From the NCBI GenBank assembly GCA_016297805.1, contig JAEDFX010000001.1, positions 11,851 through 75,850 of the forward strand: a stretch of 64,000 nt of DNA. The letters run 5' to 3'. Below, one piece after another: positions 7,565-16,368 of this stretch (within the stretch, counting starts at the first letter, position 1; every line of letters starts with the position of its first letter). The notes under the pieces were generated by a model. That model was not told where the DNA came from. It worked only from the letters and a program-made list of their open reading frames with translations, and made no database searches. This stretch comes from Treponema sp. GTDB taxonomy: Bacteria > Spirochaetota > Spirochaetia > Treponematales > Treponemataceae. Both the position numbers and the translations under genes were made by a program.

Positions 7565-9527
7565 TCTTCCAGTTAATCAAGGATTTACATATTCATATAT
7601 TCCTCCAGAAAATGAAAAGCCTGAACTGAAGCCAGAAATCGGAAAACGAGCTGAAATTATGTTTGGCAATAAAAAGACTGAAGGCTTTATCATAAATGTT
7701 CTAGATCATGTTCCAGAAAACTGTCCGGTAGAGGAAAAAAAGATTCGTCCAATAAAACGAATTATTGATAAAGAACCTCTGTTTAATACAGAACTTATAG
7801 AAATGGCTAAATGGATATCACACTATTACCTTTGTACTTTAGGTGAAGCAGTTTATTCCATGATTCCTTCCGGCCGTCGTGAATCCAGTGCCGGTGGATT
7901 TAGTTTTGAAGAAGAACTTAGTTCCAGTCATAAGAACACTCTTTCAGAGGAACAGACAAAGGCTGTAAACGACATTCTTAATCAGGGGGCGGCTTTTCAC
8001 TATCTATATGGTCCAACAGGAACTGGTAAAACAGAAGTTTTTCTTTCTCTGGCAGAAAAGATTCTTGAACAGGGAAAAGGCGTAATTTATCTTGTTCCAG
8101 AAATAGGTCTTACTGGTCAAGTAGCAAAATCAGTTGCTGAACGCTTTGGTAATACAGCCGCAATTCTTCATTCAGGACTTACCCCTTCTCAGCGTTTAGG
8201 AGAATGGCACAGAATTATGCATAAGGAAGCACGGGTTGTAGTAGGTGCCCGTTCTGCAATTTTTGCTCCAGTACCAGACTTGGGATTAGTAATAATTGAT
8301 GAAGAGCACGATGGCTCATACAAATCTGGTAACAATCCCCGCTATCATGCAAGACAGGTTGCCATGAAGAGATGCTCGAATCTTAAGATTCCTTTAGTAA
8401 TGGGAAGTGCTACTCCTTCTGTGGAAGCCTGGCACGGAATGGAAAAAAAGACCATTATACGTCATTCTCTCACAAAGCGACTTGCTGGTGGGGAAATGCC
8501 TCATATAACCTGCATTGATTTAAATTATTATAAAAACGACTGCTGTATTTCAGAGCCTTTGGAAAATGAGATTAAAAAAACTCTGGAACAAAAACATCAG
8601 GTTATTTTGTTTTTAAATAGACGTGGATTTACACACTTTTTCAGATGTAATTCCTGCGGTTACGAAATGGTATGCAAAAACTGTTCTGTTCCAATGACAT
8701 ACCATAAGAACATAAATCGGTTAAGCTGTCATTACTGTGGCTGGTCTACTTATCCTCCTCAAAGCTGCCCCCAATGTGGTTCTATGGATATTGGAACCTC
8801 TGGTTTTGGCACAGAATATATAGAGGCAGAAACCCGGGCTAAATTTCCAAATGCAAGAATTATTCGTCTGGACACAGATGTCTTAAAAAACAAAGATGAA
8901 CTGTTAACATCTCTGGAAGATTTCCGTCAGGGGAAATATGATATTATGCTTGGCACTCAGATGGTAGCAAAAGGTCTAAACTTCCCCAATCTTCAGCTGG
9001 TGGGTGTAGTTCTGGCAGATGCAGGATTACATATGCCAGATTTCCGCGCCGGTGAAAGAACATTCTCCCTCATTACCCAGGTTGCAGGACGCGCAGGACG
9101 ATATTTTCCTGACGGTAAAGTAATTGTTCAAAGCTATAGCCCAGGACGCGAACCGGTCTATTATGCCTGTAAAAATCAAATAGCTGATTATTATAATTAT
9201 GAGCTTCAGCAACGAGACATGCTGGATTTTCCACCTTATTCAAGACTTCTTAGACTTGTATTCCGAAGTTACAACAAAGCTCTGGCCGCCAGTTCGGCAA
9301 ATGATGCTGCAAAGCTTCTGGAACAAAATGCTCAACGAGGAATGGAAATCATTGGACCTGCCGAATGCCCTATTGAGAAAATCAATTCTTCATGGCGTTA
9401 TCAGATTCTTCTAAAAGGAAGTTCAATCATTCCACTGCAAACTGCAGCAAGAAAACTGTTATTTGAATATTCTCACAATCAGAATGTTTACATTGAATAT
9501 GATGTAGATCCTGTAAGTTTGTTATAA
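7539..9527 (+). CDS. priA: primosomal protein N' (PriA helicase)
   Basis: 3'-to-5' DNA helicase that reloads the replisome at stalled forks. Visible parts are the N-terminal 3'BD domain beginning MIFLEIILNLPVNQGFTYSY; Walker A GPTGTGKT near residue 158; DEEH (Walker B) near 254; and the cysteine-rich zinc-binding insert (CNSCGYEMVCKNC ... CHYCG ... CPQCG, about 370-415). Helicase motifs GTQMVAKG and QVAGRAGR follow. At 662 residues it is slightly shorter than E. coli PriA. Its start lies inside the uracil-DNA glycosylase gene, and its end is 6 bp from convergent truA, with no terminator hairpin between them. Confidence 0.96.
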   Translation: MIFLEIILNLPVNQGFTYSYIPPENEKPELKPEIGKRAEIMFGNKKTEGFIINVLDHVPENCPVEEKKIRPIKRIIDKEPLFNTELIEMAKWISHYYLCTLGEAVYSMIPSGRRESSAGGFSFEEELSSSHKNTLSEEQTKAVNDILNQGAAFHYLYGPTGTGKTEVFLSLAEKILEQGKGVIYLVPEIGLTGQVAKSVAERFGNTAAILHSGLTPSQRLGEWHRIMHKEARVVVGARSAIFAPVPDLGLVIIDEEHDGSYKSGNNPRYHARQVAMKRCSNLKIPLVMGSATPSVEAWHGMEKKTIIRHSLTKRLAGGEMPHITCIDLNYYKNDCCISEPLENEIKKTLEQKHQVILFLNRRGFTHFFRCNSCGYEMVCKNCSVPMTYHKNINRLSCHYCGWSTYPPQSCPQCGSMDIGTSGFGTEYIEAETRAKFPNARIIRLDTDVLKNKDELLTSLEDFRQGKYDIMLGTQMVAKGLNFPNLQLVGVVLADAGLHMPDFRAGERTFSLITQVAGRAGRYFPDGKVIVQSYSPGREPVYYACKNQIADYYNYELQQRDMLDFPPYSRLLRLVFRSYNKALAASSANDAAKLLEQNAQRGMEIIGPAECPIEKINSSWRYQILLKGSSIIPLQTAARKLLFEYSHNQNVYIEYDVDPVSLL

Positions 9528-9533
9528 AAATTA

Positions 9534-10328
9534 TTATACGTGTCTTCTTATTCCATCAAACTTAATTTCATACAAAAATAAACCTGTTGGAGGTGCTGTA
9601 ACTCCGGCTTTTGTTCGATCCTTTGCTTCAAGGATTTTTAACATAGCATCTTCTGGTGCATTAGATTTATCAAGATTAATAAGAGTACCGGTTAAAGTAC
9701 GCACCATTTTCCACAAAAAGGCATTTGCCTCTATTTGAAAAACCAGCAAATCTTTTCCCCAGATATCTTTCTGAATAAAAAAATGTGCATCGTCTATGTA
9801 ACGGAAATTAGAAACACTATCATCACCACTAGCTGCAAAGGAAGAACAATCCAGTTCTCCTCTAAGGCATTCTGCATATTTATTAAGTCTATCGAGATTT
9901 GGAGTATAATTTTTTACGCACCAGGTATATCTGGTATTATTAGCAGAAATAATATCATCTGTTGAAATAAAATATCGATAAACCCTGCTTGTAGCAGATT
10001 TTCTGGCGCTAAAATCTTCAGGAACTTCTTTTGCCGCCATAATGCGCACATCCTGAGGCAAAAAAGCATTTAATGCACGAACATAATTTTCCGCAGGAAT
10101 AGTTTCTATTGGTGAATAAAAATTTGCAGCCTGTCCAAGTCCATGCACACCACTGTCAGTACGACCTGAGCCATACAGCTGAACTTTCTGCTTATGAACT
10201 TTTTCAAGAGCCTTTTCAACTTCACCCTGAACAGTTCGTTCCGCTTCACCACCTTTTACATCATCCTGACGCTGCCATCCGCAAAAATCCGTTCCGTCAT
10301 AAGAAATTGTTAATAATATATTACGCAT
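9534..10328 (-). CDS. truA: tRNA pseudouridine synthase A
   Basis: Makes pseudouridine at positions 38-40 of tRNA anticodon arms. The family opening MRNILLTISYDGTDFCGWQRQ and the catalytic-aspartate motif GSGRTDSGVHGLGQ (about residues 52-65) are intact. A late FLWKMVRTLTG segment is also conserved. Length 264 is typical. It is the last gene of the long minus-strand run; its start overlaps the stop of the DUF2225 gene by one base. Confidence 0.95.
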   Translation of the reverse strand: MRNILLTISYDGTDFCGWQRQDDVKGGEAERTVQGEVEKALEKVHKQKVQLYGSGRTDSGVHGLGQAANFYSPIETIPAENYVRALNAFLPQDVRIMAAKEVPEDFSARKSATSRVYRYFISTDDIISANNTRYTWCVKNYTPNLDRLNKYAECLRGELDCSSFAASGDDSVSNFRYIDDAHFFIQKDIWGKDLLVFQIEANAFLWKMVRTLTGTLINLDKSNAPEDAMLKILEAKDRTKAGVTAPPTGLFLYEIKFDGIRRHV

Positions 10329-11215
10329 TAGAAATCATCATCACTTACAAGCTTGGAAATCGAATCATATAGATTACGGGCATGTTCAAGAAGAGGGCCT
10401 GGCTTGTTTTTAGAAGATTTACCTAAACCAAAGATTCTGGCAATTGCAGTTTTAGATTCATTAAGTTTTTTAAGACGCAGCTGAATATCTTCCTGCTGAC
10501 CATATTTATATTCCAGCAAACCACAAAGATAAATTACTCCATCCCATCCATAGTTTTTATCCATATCAGGGCCCATATTTGGCAATGCTGAACTTTTTTC
10601 TTCTCTTGAGCTTTCTACAAAAACAGCCTGCTGATAAAAGAACAAAGCTTTACTGTAGAACATCTGAGCGACAATGTCATAATTATGACCGGCACAATGC
10701 TGATTGATTTCCTTACTAAGCCATGCAAGTCTTAATGAAATAATAGCTTTTTTCATTGTAGGAATTGTATACTCGCCTAAATCATCGTAAGTCATTAAAG
10801 CAAGGTAGTACATTGCTGCACCATCAAATAAAGTGCGCTCTTTTTTTAAATTAAAATATGGGAAGATTTCTTCACAGGCTTTCTTACGCTTTTCAGAATG
10901 TTCAAAGAGTCTGTCCCCATCTTCTGGTGTGATTTTTTCTGTAAAATCATTCCAGAATAAAGATGTATAACAGAAAGGACAAGTTCCAATTTCATAAATA
11001 AGAGGATAAACACGGCCAAATTTTGCAGAAGGTTCAAAAATACGATGCAATTCATCTGTAAGTCCACCAGCAATCATACGACCATTACCACTTCGCATGA
11101 TTTCCCGTTCAAAACCTTTCTTACAGATTGGACAGATACATTTATCTTTTGACCAGTAAGATATTGCAGGCTTTTTATTTGGATCTGCAGCCTTTTTTTT
11201 ACTTGAAGTTGCCAT
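10328..11215 (-). CDS. DUF2225 family protein
   Basis: Protein of 295 residues with an N-terminal metal-binding look: CPICKKGFEREIMRSGNGRM followed about 50 residues later by CPFCYTSLFW. This pair of CxxC motifs fits a zinc ribbon, and the remainder is helical and TPR-like. This is the DUF2225 architecture found in spirochetes and clostridia; its molecular role is unknown to me. It begins after acpS (19 bp gap) and overlaps truA by one base, so it is probably co-expressed with lipid, folate and c-di-AMP genes. The sequence begins with a short basic N-terminus and has no signal peptide. Confidence 0.8.
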   Translation of the reverse strand: MATSSKKKAADPNKKPAISYWSKDKCICPICKKGFEREIMRSGNGRMIAGGLTDELHRIFEPSAKFGRVYPLIYEIGTCPFCYTSLFWNDFTEKITPEDGDRLFEHSEKRKKACEEIFPYFNLKKERTLFDGAAMYYLALMTYDDLGEYTIPTMKKAIISLRLAWLSKEINQHCAGHNYDIVAQMFYSKALFFYQQAVFVESSREEKSSALPNMGPDMDKNYGWDGVIYLCGLLEYKYGQQEDIQLRLKKLNESKTAIARIFGLGKSSKNKPGPLLEHARNLYDSISKLVSDDDF

Positions 11216-11234
11216 TATAAACCTCTTATCTTAT

Positions 11235-11603
11235 TTATTCTTTCTCAATAATCACATAAGCAATTGCATATTCTTTTTCATGACTTAAAGAAACATGCAC
11301 ATTACATTTTCCACAACGTTCATCCAGCAATTTTTTTGCTGTTCCCTGAATCATTAAAAACGGTTTTCCTTCATCATTTTTTTTTATAAACACATCTTTT
11401 AAATCAAAGGCTAAGCCAGTACCAAGAGCTTTGGAAAATGCCTCTTTTGCGGCAAATCTGGCAGCATAATGCTGGCATTGAGCAGCTACTGTCCCACTAC
11501 ATTTTTCCGCTTCATTATAGAATCGGTTAATCATCTGGGAATCTTTCACCCATTTTTCAAAACGTCGTACTTCTGTTATATCAGTTCCAATTCCGTAAAT
11601 CAT
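11235..11603 (-). CDS. acpS: holo-[acyl-carrier-protein] synthase
   Basis: Transfers 4'-phosphopantetheine from CoA to the serine of acyl carrier protein, activating fatty-acid synthesis. It shows the family signatures GIGTDITEVRRFE at the N-terminus (Mg-binding Asp) and FAAKEAFSKALGTG near residues 50-63, and ends with the SLSHEKEYAIAYV strand. Length 122 is normal. It overlaps the end of cdaR by 4 bp (ATGA type), which implies translational coupling. Confidence 0.95.
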   Translation of the reverse strand: MIYGIGTDITEVRRFEKWVKDSQMINRFYNEAEKCSGTVAAQCQHYAARFAAKEAFSKALGTGLAFDLKDVFIKKNDEGKPFLMIQGTAKKLLDERCGKCNVHVSLSHEKEYAIAYVIIEKE

Positions 11604-12643
11604 TCTTCCCCTTCAGGCTCTGCCGAAACCTGTGGTTCTTCATCTTCACCTTCCCCTTCAGGTTCACCCTCAATTGATTCTTCTGCAGTTTCAGGTTCAG
11701 GAGCTTTTTTTACATTAATCTTTATAGTTGAATTGGATCTTTCAATCAAATCAAAAATAGAAGGAATATTATATTTCACAGGAACTTCATATTCACCAGC
11801 TTCAGTAATATTTGTAAGGTCTATCTGAGCAAAAGAATCTGATGGGATATAAGATTCCAGATTCTTCATTGAGCCTGCCATTCTTACAGAAAGTTCCGGT
11901 AAAATACCGTCAATTTCAAAACTATCTGAAAGGTGTACAATCTGAGGTTTTATACCTACAAAAGTTGCCTCATGATCTATTGGACTTACAACAACAGTAG
12001 CTCTATAAGGCCCTTTATTATCAATATTAATTAAAGAAGATGCTTCAATACAGTAACTTTCAGAAGTAAATGTAGTTTCTGCATTCGAAATATTAATCTT
12101 AGTTGTAGAAATCTGATCAATTGCATCAAGAATAGTTTTTGGTCCTGAAACTTCAACTGTAGATGGATTCATAAGTATATCAGAAACCTTGAACCCATGT
12201 GCAACTTCACCAATAACAGATGGAGTAAGTGTAACATATTTTACAGCTTTCTTATCCACATCAATTTCAATTGTTTCATCCTTTAGTTTTATTTCTAAAG
12301 GATCTATTTCATAAAGCCTGTTTGTAATCGAAAGCTGAACGGGGATTTTATATTTTCCTTTTTCTGTGATTGTATCCAGATTAATACTTGCTGATATGTC
12401 TGAATTATGAATTGAATTAATCTCACTTGCATTTGTTCTTACAACTACCGAGACAGCCTGTGGAACATTACCTACGTGCATTACTATTCCATCTTCAATA
12501 ATATTAAGAGGAACAACTATAGTTTTTTTATCAACTAATGAGGCTTGATGAAAAATATATAAAAAAATTGCAACAATAAGACAAACTACCTTAACAGGCC
12601 AGTTATTTAAAAGCTTATCAATTAATGGTCTTTTGTTCGTCAA
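11600..12643 (-). CDS. cdaR: YbbR-domain regulator of diadenylate cyclase (CdaR-like)
   Basis: Membrane-anchored partner of the c-di-AMP cyclase. I chose a TTG start at 12643 because GGAGG lies 6 bases upstream and the product then begins LTNKRPLIDKLLNNWPVKVV, one membrane helix followed by the extracytoplasmic YbbR repeats; the more upstream ATG would be buried in cdaA without such a site. Several YbbR units can be followed (strand motifs such as VPLNIIEDG, IPVQLSI, VTLTPSVIGEV, VEVSGPKTILD). The last 35 residues are an unusual acidic Glu/Pro-rich tail. It overlaps cdaA by 26 bp and acpS by 4 bp. Function is by family and context. Confidence 0.85.
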   Translation of the reverse strand: MTNKRPLIDKLLNNWPVKVVCLIVAIFLYIFHQASLVDKKTIVVPLNIIEDGIVMHVGNVPQAVSVVVRTNASEINSIHNSDISASINLDTITEKGKYKIPVQLSITNRLYEIDPLEIKLKDETIEIDVDKKAVKYVTLTPSVIGEVAHGFKVSDILMNPSTVEVSGPKTILDAIDQISTTKINISNAETTFTSESYCIEASSLINIDNKGPYRATVVVSPIDHEATFVGIKPQIVHLSDSFEIDGILPELSVRMAGSMKNLESYIPSDSFAQIDLTNITEAGEYEVPVKYNIPSIFDLIERSNSTIKINVKKAPEPETAEESIEGEPEGEGEDEEPQVSAEPEGEE

Positions 12644-13433
12644 TTGTATCCTCCATAACCTTTTCCTCTGGTGAAATATCAAGAAGATTTTCAAGAACCT
12701 TTCTTACTTCCGAAAGAGACAGGTCATAGTTCAGTTTTGCATCATAAGCAAGGCTTAATGCTCCCGTTTCTTCTGAAACAACAAGAACAACAGCATCTGA
12801 AACTTCAGACAAACCAAGAGCAGCACGATGTCTTGTACCGAATGTTTTTTTAATTGTGTAGTTATCACTGGTTGGAAGGAAACATCCTGCCGCAATCAGT
12901 TTTCCACCCTGAATAAAACAGGCCCCATCGTGCAAAGAAGTATCTTTTCCAAAGATTGTCATTAAAAGACTAGATGAAAGATCTGCATTTAAACGAGTTC
13001 CTGTCTGAATAATATTTTCAAGCTGAGTATGTCGCATAAAAACAGCCAGCATACCTCGTTTCTGCTTTGAAAGCATATCTGCCGCAATAAGAACCGCATC
13101 AACGTAAGTGTGTTTTGAACGAGTACCAAAAGCAAACCATCCATTCTGACCAATTCGTATAAAGAATTTTCGAATTTCAGGTTGGAAAATAAGGGCAAAA
13201 GCAACAACCAGCGCAGGAGCTACAAAGTTCAAAAGCCACAGAATTGTCTGCAAATCTAGAAGGATAGCCAGTGCGTATGCAATTGCAAAAATAACAACAG
13301 TTTTTAGCATCTGAACACCATTTGTTTTTGAAATGAAGTCATATGCTTTATATAAAATGAAAGTAAGAACAGTTATATCTAAAACTGGCCGTATAAAATC
13401 ATATATGTGTAGAAGCTTATCAAAACCATCCAT
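12618..13433 (-). CDS. cdaA: diadenylate cyclase (c-di-AMP synthase) CdaA/DacA
   Basis: Joins two ATP into cyclic di-AMP, a second messenger for osmotic and cell-wall homeostasis. Three N-terminal membrane helices (about residues 10-95) precede the DAC domain. Its two nucleotide-binding motifs are present: DGA at about 169-171 within SLHDGACFIQGG, and RHR at about 200 within GTRHRAALGLSE. Length 271 matches membrane-bound CdaA. It sits between folP and cdaR; the cdaA-cdaR pair is conserved in Firmicutes, where glmM usually follows. Here acpS follows instead. Confidence 0.95.
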   Translation of the reverse strand: MDGFDKLLHIYDFIRPVLDITVLTFILYKAYDFISKTNGVQMLKTVVIFAIAYALAILLDLQTILWLLNFVAPALVVAFALIFQPEIRKFFIRIGQNGWFAFGTRSKHTYVDAVLIAADMLSKQKRGMLAVFMRHTQLENIIQTGTRLNADLSSSLLMTIFGKDTSLHDGACFIQGGKLIAAGCFLPTSDNYTIKKTFGTRHRAALGLSEVSDAVVLVVSEETGALSLAYDAKLNYDLSLSEVRKVLENLLDISPEEKVMEDTIDEQKTIN

Positions 13434-13455
13434 AGATTTTTATTTTACTACAATA

Positions 13456-14232
13456 TTAAAGATATTTCATCACATTTAAGCCATCAATTGTTTCTGAAAC
13501 ATCATGAACCCGTACCATAACCGCTCCTTTTTGAACCGAAAGCAAATCAGCAGCTAAAGTTCCGGCCATTCTTTCTTCAGTTGGCTTACCTGTCATTTCA
13601 CCAATACAACGCTTACGGGAAAGAGCCATAAGGATTGGGTATTTTCCATCACAAATAGCTCCTGTATTTTTTATCAGATTGATGGACTGCTCATTAGATT
13701 TTCCAAACCCAATTCCAGGATCCACAAAAATCTTTTCCAAAGGGACTCCGTGACTAATACAAAACTGAACCTGCTCTTCAAGATATTTATTTACATCTTC
13801 CAGCTCTCCAGCTCCATTGTGCATCAAAATTACACCAGAACCAGTTCGCCCAATATATTCGGCATTTTCCACTTTTCCTGATAATGCACATACATCGTTC
13901 CAAACATCTGCACCATTTTCAAAAGCGGCTTTATATACTTCCAGTTTTGTTGTATCAATAGAAACAGGAATATTACTATTTTTTCGGATTTCTATAAGAA
14001 CCGGCAGTATTCGATTAATTTCTTCTTCAGTAGAAACAGGAGTATACCCGGGACGAGTAGATTCTCCTCCAATATCAAGAACATCAGCACCTTCTTCAAT
14101 CAGCTTTAAAGCTCTTTCTACCCCACCTCGGCTTCCCGAAAAAAATGAATCTGGAGTTGCATTTACAATTCCCATAACAAAAGCCGGTCTGTCTGTTTTC
14201 AAAATTTTTGAACCGAATACTACTTGCTGCAT
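13456..14232 (-). CDS. folP: dihydropteroate synthase
   Basis: Condenses p-aminobenzoate with hydroxymethyl-dihydropterin pyrophosphate in folate synthesis. The signatures are MGIVNATPDSFFSGSR (first loop, about residues 21-36), DIGGESTRPGYTPVS, and later VDPGIGFGKS and VMVRVHDVSET. At 258 residues it is a standard monofunctional enzyme. It begins 13 bp inside the end of dxs and is followed 22 bp later by cdaA, so it belongs to the same transcript. Confidence 0.95.
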   Translation of the reverse strand: MQQVVFGSKILKTDRPAFVMGIVNATPDSFFSGSRGGVERALKLIEEGADVLDIGGESTRPGYTPVSTEEEINRILPVLIEIRKNSNIPVSIDTTKLEVYKAAFENGADVWNDVCALSGKVENAEYIGRTGSGVILMHNGAGELEDVNKYLEEQVQFCISHGVPLEKIFVDPGIGFGKSNEQSINLIKNTGAICDGKYPILMALSRKRCIGEMTGKPTEERMAGTLAADLLSVQKGAVMVRVHDVSETIDGLNVMKYL

Positions 14233-16079
14233 TGTGTAATTGCCTTTTTTATATGATTTACATCAAGTCCCGCCATTTCAAGAACATCATTTCTTGTACC
14301 ATGATTATAGAATCTGTCTTCAAATCCCAGAACTTTTGTGTTTCTAATATTATGTTCTGCAAGAATACCATTAAGATATTCACCAATTCCACCAGTAATA
14401 ACTCCATCTTCCACAAAAACAACACCATAATATTTTTTTGCAATCTCAAGAAAATATGTTTCATCAAAAGGTTTAATAAATCTTAAAAGATAAATATCTG
14501 CATATTCATTTTCCATAAGAGCATTACGTACTGCCTTCTGAACTTCGGAATAAATACCACCAGTAGCAACCACAAGAATTTTTTTAGGATGATTTTCCAG
14601 CTGGTCTTCTGTAACTCCATCCACAACAAACTCTGTACATGGTACAAGAATTCCTCTTCCCAACTCTACAGGAGTTTCAAACTGAGGAATTTCTGTAGGA
14701 CATGTAAGCTTTGGATATCGGATTATAACAGATGTTCCATTATACACTGCCCATTTAAAACAAAGCTCCATATCCTTCGCACTAGTTACAGACATAAGTT
14801 CTAAATCTGGAATTGAACGGAATAGAGCAATATCAAAAACTCCCTGATGGGTTACACCATCATCAGGAACAGCACCTGCTCTATCCAGCATAAAAATCGC
14901 GTGAGATTTCTGCAAAGCTATATCATGAATCATCTGGTCTACCGAACGCTGGATGAAAGTAGAATAAATACAACAAACAGGAATTTTTCCACCTTTAGCC
15001 AGTCCGCCTGCAAAGGTTACAGCATGCTCTTCAGCAATCCCTACATCAAAGAATCTCTCAGGGAATTTATGAGAAAAATTTGTAAGTCCTGTACCTTTAG
15101 CCATAGCTGCTGTAATTGCAACAATATCCTGATTTTTTTCAGCTTCTTCGGAAATTATATTACTGAAGGCTTCCGTAAAGCTGACAGTATCAAATTTTTC
15201 AACAGTACCGTCGCTGGTTTGAAAAGGACCAATTCCATGAAAAAGCTCCGGCTTGTCTTCTGCAGGACTATACCCCTTACCTTTTTTAGTAACTACATGA
15301 ACAACAACAGGTCTATGAAGTTTCTTAACACGACGTAAAACCTTCTCTAGAGCAGCTTCATTATGACCATCTAAAGGTCCAACATATTCAAAGCCTAAAT
15401 CTACAAAAAGGTTATTAGTAAGTAAAAGACCTTTTAATGCTCTTTTCAGGCGGAAAATAATCTTTTCAAGTCCCCGTCCCAAATATGGAATTTTATCAAT
15501 CGCCTTGTCTACTTTGTACCTAAAAGACTGATAGCGACCTGTCATAGTGAGACGACTTAAATAACGGGAAACAGAGCCTGTATTATGATCAATAGACATC
15601 TGATTATCATTCAATATAACAATAAGATTTTTATTCAGCTGACCTGCATGAGAAAGTGCTTCGTATGCCATACCGCCAGTAAGAGCACCATCTCCTATTA
15701 CTGCTACAACCTTTCCAGCTTCACCATTAAGTTCTCTGGCAGTTAAAAGTCCAAGAGCAGAAGAAATAGATGTTGATGAATGACCGTGAATAAAAAAATC
15801 GTGAACACTTTCTGTAGTATTTGTGAATCCGGAAAGTCCGTCTTTTTTTCTTAAAGTAGAAAAATCTTTATATCGGCCTGTAAGGAGCTTGTGAGTATAA
15901 CACTGATGACTTACATCCCATATAAAAGCATCTTTTGGACTCTCAAAAACTCTATGCAATGCAATTGTTAATTCAACAACACCAAGATTGCTGGCAAGAT
16001 GACCTCCGTTTTTTCCAACTACATCAATAATTGTTTTGCGGATTTCCTGAGCCAGCTGTTTCAACTCTTTCTGAGACAT
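14220..16079 (-). CDS. dxs: 1-deoxy-D-xylulose-5-phosphate synthase
   Basis: First enzyme of the non-mevalonate isoprenoid pathway, thiamine-diphosphate dependent, joining pyruvate and glyceraldehyde-3-phosphate. Conserved pieces are KNGGHLASNLGVVELTIALH near the N-terminus, GDGALTGGMAYEALSHAG (thiamine-diphosphate/Mg motif), GIAEEHAVTFAGGLA, and LDRAGAVPDDGVTHQG. The coordinates use the first ATG, but the reading frame continues upstream with residues LLSKIHSPEELKKM, which match the usual Dxs N-terminus. The true start is probably AUU at 16121 (about 633 residues), with GAGG seven bases before it. Its stop overlaps folP by 13 bp. Confidence 0.95.
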   Translation of the reverse strand: MSQKELKQLAQEIRKTIIDVVGKNGGHLASNLGVVELTIALHRVFESPKDAFIWDVSHQCYTHKLLTGRYKDFSTLRKKDGLSGFTNTTESVHDFFIHGHSSTSISSALGLLTARELNGEAGKVVAVIGDGALTGGMAYEALSHAGQLNKNLIVILNDNQMSIDHNTGSVSRYLSRLTMTGRYQSFRYKVDKAIDKIPYLGRGLEKIIFRLKRALKGLLLTNNLFVDLGFEYVGPLDGHNEAALEKVLRRVKKLHRPVVVHVVTKKGKGYSPAEDKPELFHGIGPFQTSDGTVEKFDTVSFTEAFSNIISEEAEKNQDIVAITAAMAKGTGLTNFSHKFPERFFDVGIAEEHAVTFAGGLAKGGKIPVCCIYSTFIQRSVDQMIHDIALQKSHAIFMLDRAGAVPDDGVTHQGVFDIALFRSIPDLELMSVTSAKDMELCFKWAVYNGTSVIIRYPKLTCPTEIPQFETPVELGRGILVPCTEFVVDGVTEDQLENHPKKILVVATGGIYSEVQKAVRNALMENEYADIYLLRFIKPFDETYFLEIAKKYYGVVFVEDGVITGGIGEYLNGILAEHNIRNTKVLGFEDRFYNHGTRNDVLEMAGLDVNHIKKAITQCSK

Positions 16080-16118
16080 TTTTTTTAATTCTTCTGGTGA
16101 ATGTATTTTTGAAAGTAA

Positions 16119-16132
16119 AATTTTACAGCCTC
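16119..16132 (-). promoter_or_regulatory. dxs: probable AUU start and Shine-Dalgarno of dxs
   Basis: On the minus strand GAGG (16132..16129) is followed by seven bases and ATT (16121..16119). From there the frame reads (M)LLSKIHSPEELKKM and joins the ATG at 16079. A stop codon lies 30 bases further up, and no ATG, GTG or TTG occurs in frame between it and 16079. The ATG itself lacks a Shine-Dalgarno. Confidence 0.55.
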
Positions 16133-16150
16133 GATAATTATATGATATTT

Positions 16151-16190
16151 AAAAAAAAGACCGCGTAAAACAATTAGTTTCTACGCGGTC
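16151..16190 (-). terminator. intrinsic terminator after the small basic protein gene
   Basis: On the minus strand a perfect 9-bp stem GACCGCGTA/TACGCGGTC (16190..16182 with 16167..16159) encloses a 14-base loop and is followed by eight T (16158..16151). It ends transcription of the gene at 16307..16218 and separates it from dxs, whose own promoter must lie in the short stretch downstream. Confidence 0.9.
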
Positions 16191-16217
16191 TATGGACACA
16201 TAGTTTCGACAAAAAAA

Positions 16218-16307
16218 CTACTTGCTCTTATGTCGATTACGTCTAAGCATCTTCTTTCGCTTATGTGTCGCCATCTTCTGGCGCTTTCTTTTCTTTCCAC
16301 AAGGCAT
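16218..16307 (-). CDS. 29-residue basic ribosomal-type protein (COX24/AURKAIP1-like)
   Basis: Very small gene: 29 codons starting MPCGKKRKRQKMATHKRKK, with 16 of 29 residues Lys, Arg or His. It resembles the tiny AURKAIP1/COX24-domain or bTHX-like proteins annotated in spirochetes and Bacteroidetes, thought to sit in the small ribosomal subunit. It has a GGAG site nine bases upstream, a promoter TTGACC-N17-AATAAT (16368..16340) and its own terminator (16190..16151). The strong flanking signals make a real gene very likely; the ribosomal role is by family resemblance. Confidence 0.78.
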   Translation of the reverse strand: MPCGKKRKRQKMATHKRKKMLRRNRHKSK

Positions 16308-16339
16308 GAGGTGGCACTCCTACTTTATAAAGTGTGTTC

Positions 16340-16368
16340 ATTATTACAAAAAATTAATGAATGGTCAA
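16340..16368 (-). promoter_or_regulatory. sigma-70-type promoter of the 29-residue gene
   Basis: On the minus strand TTGACC (16368..16363), a 17-base spacer, then AATAAT (16345..16340). The -35 element overlaps the stop codon of miaA. It points to the small gene starting at 16307, giving a leader of about 25 bases. Confidence 0.65.
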
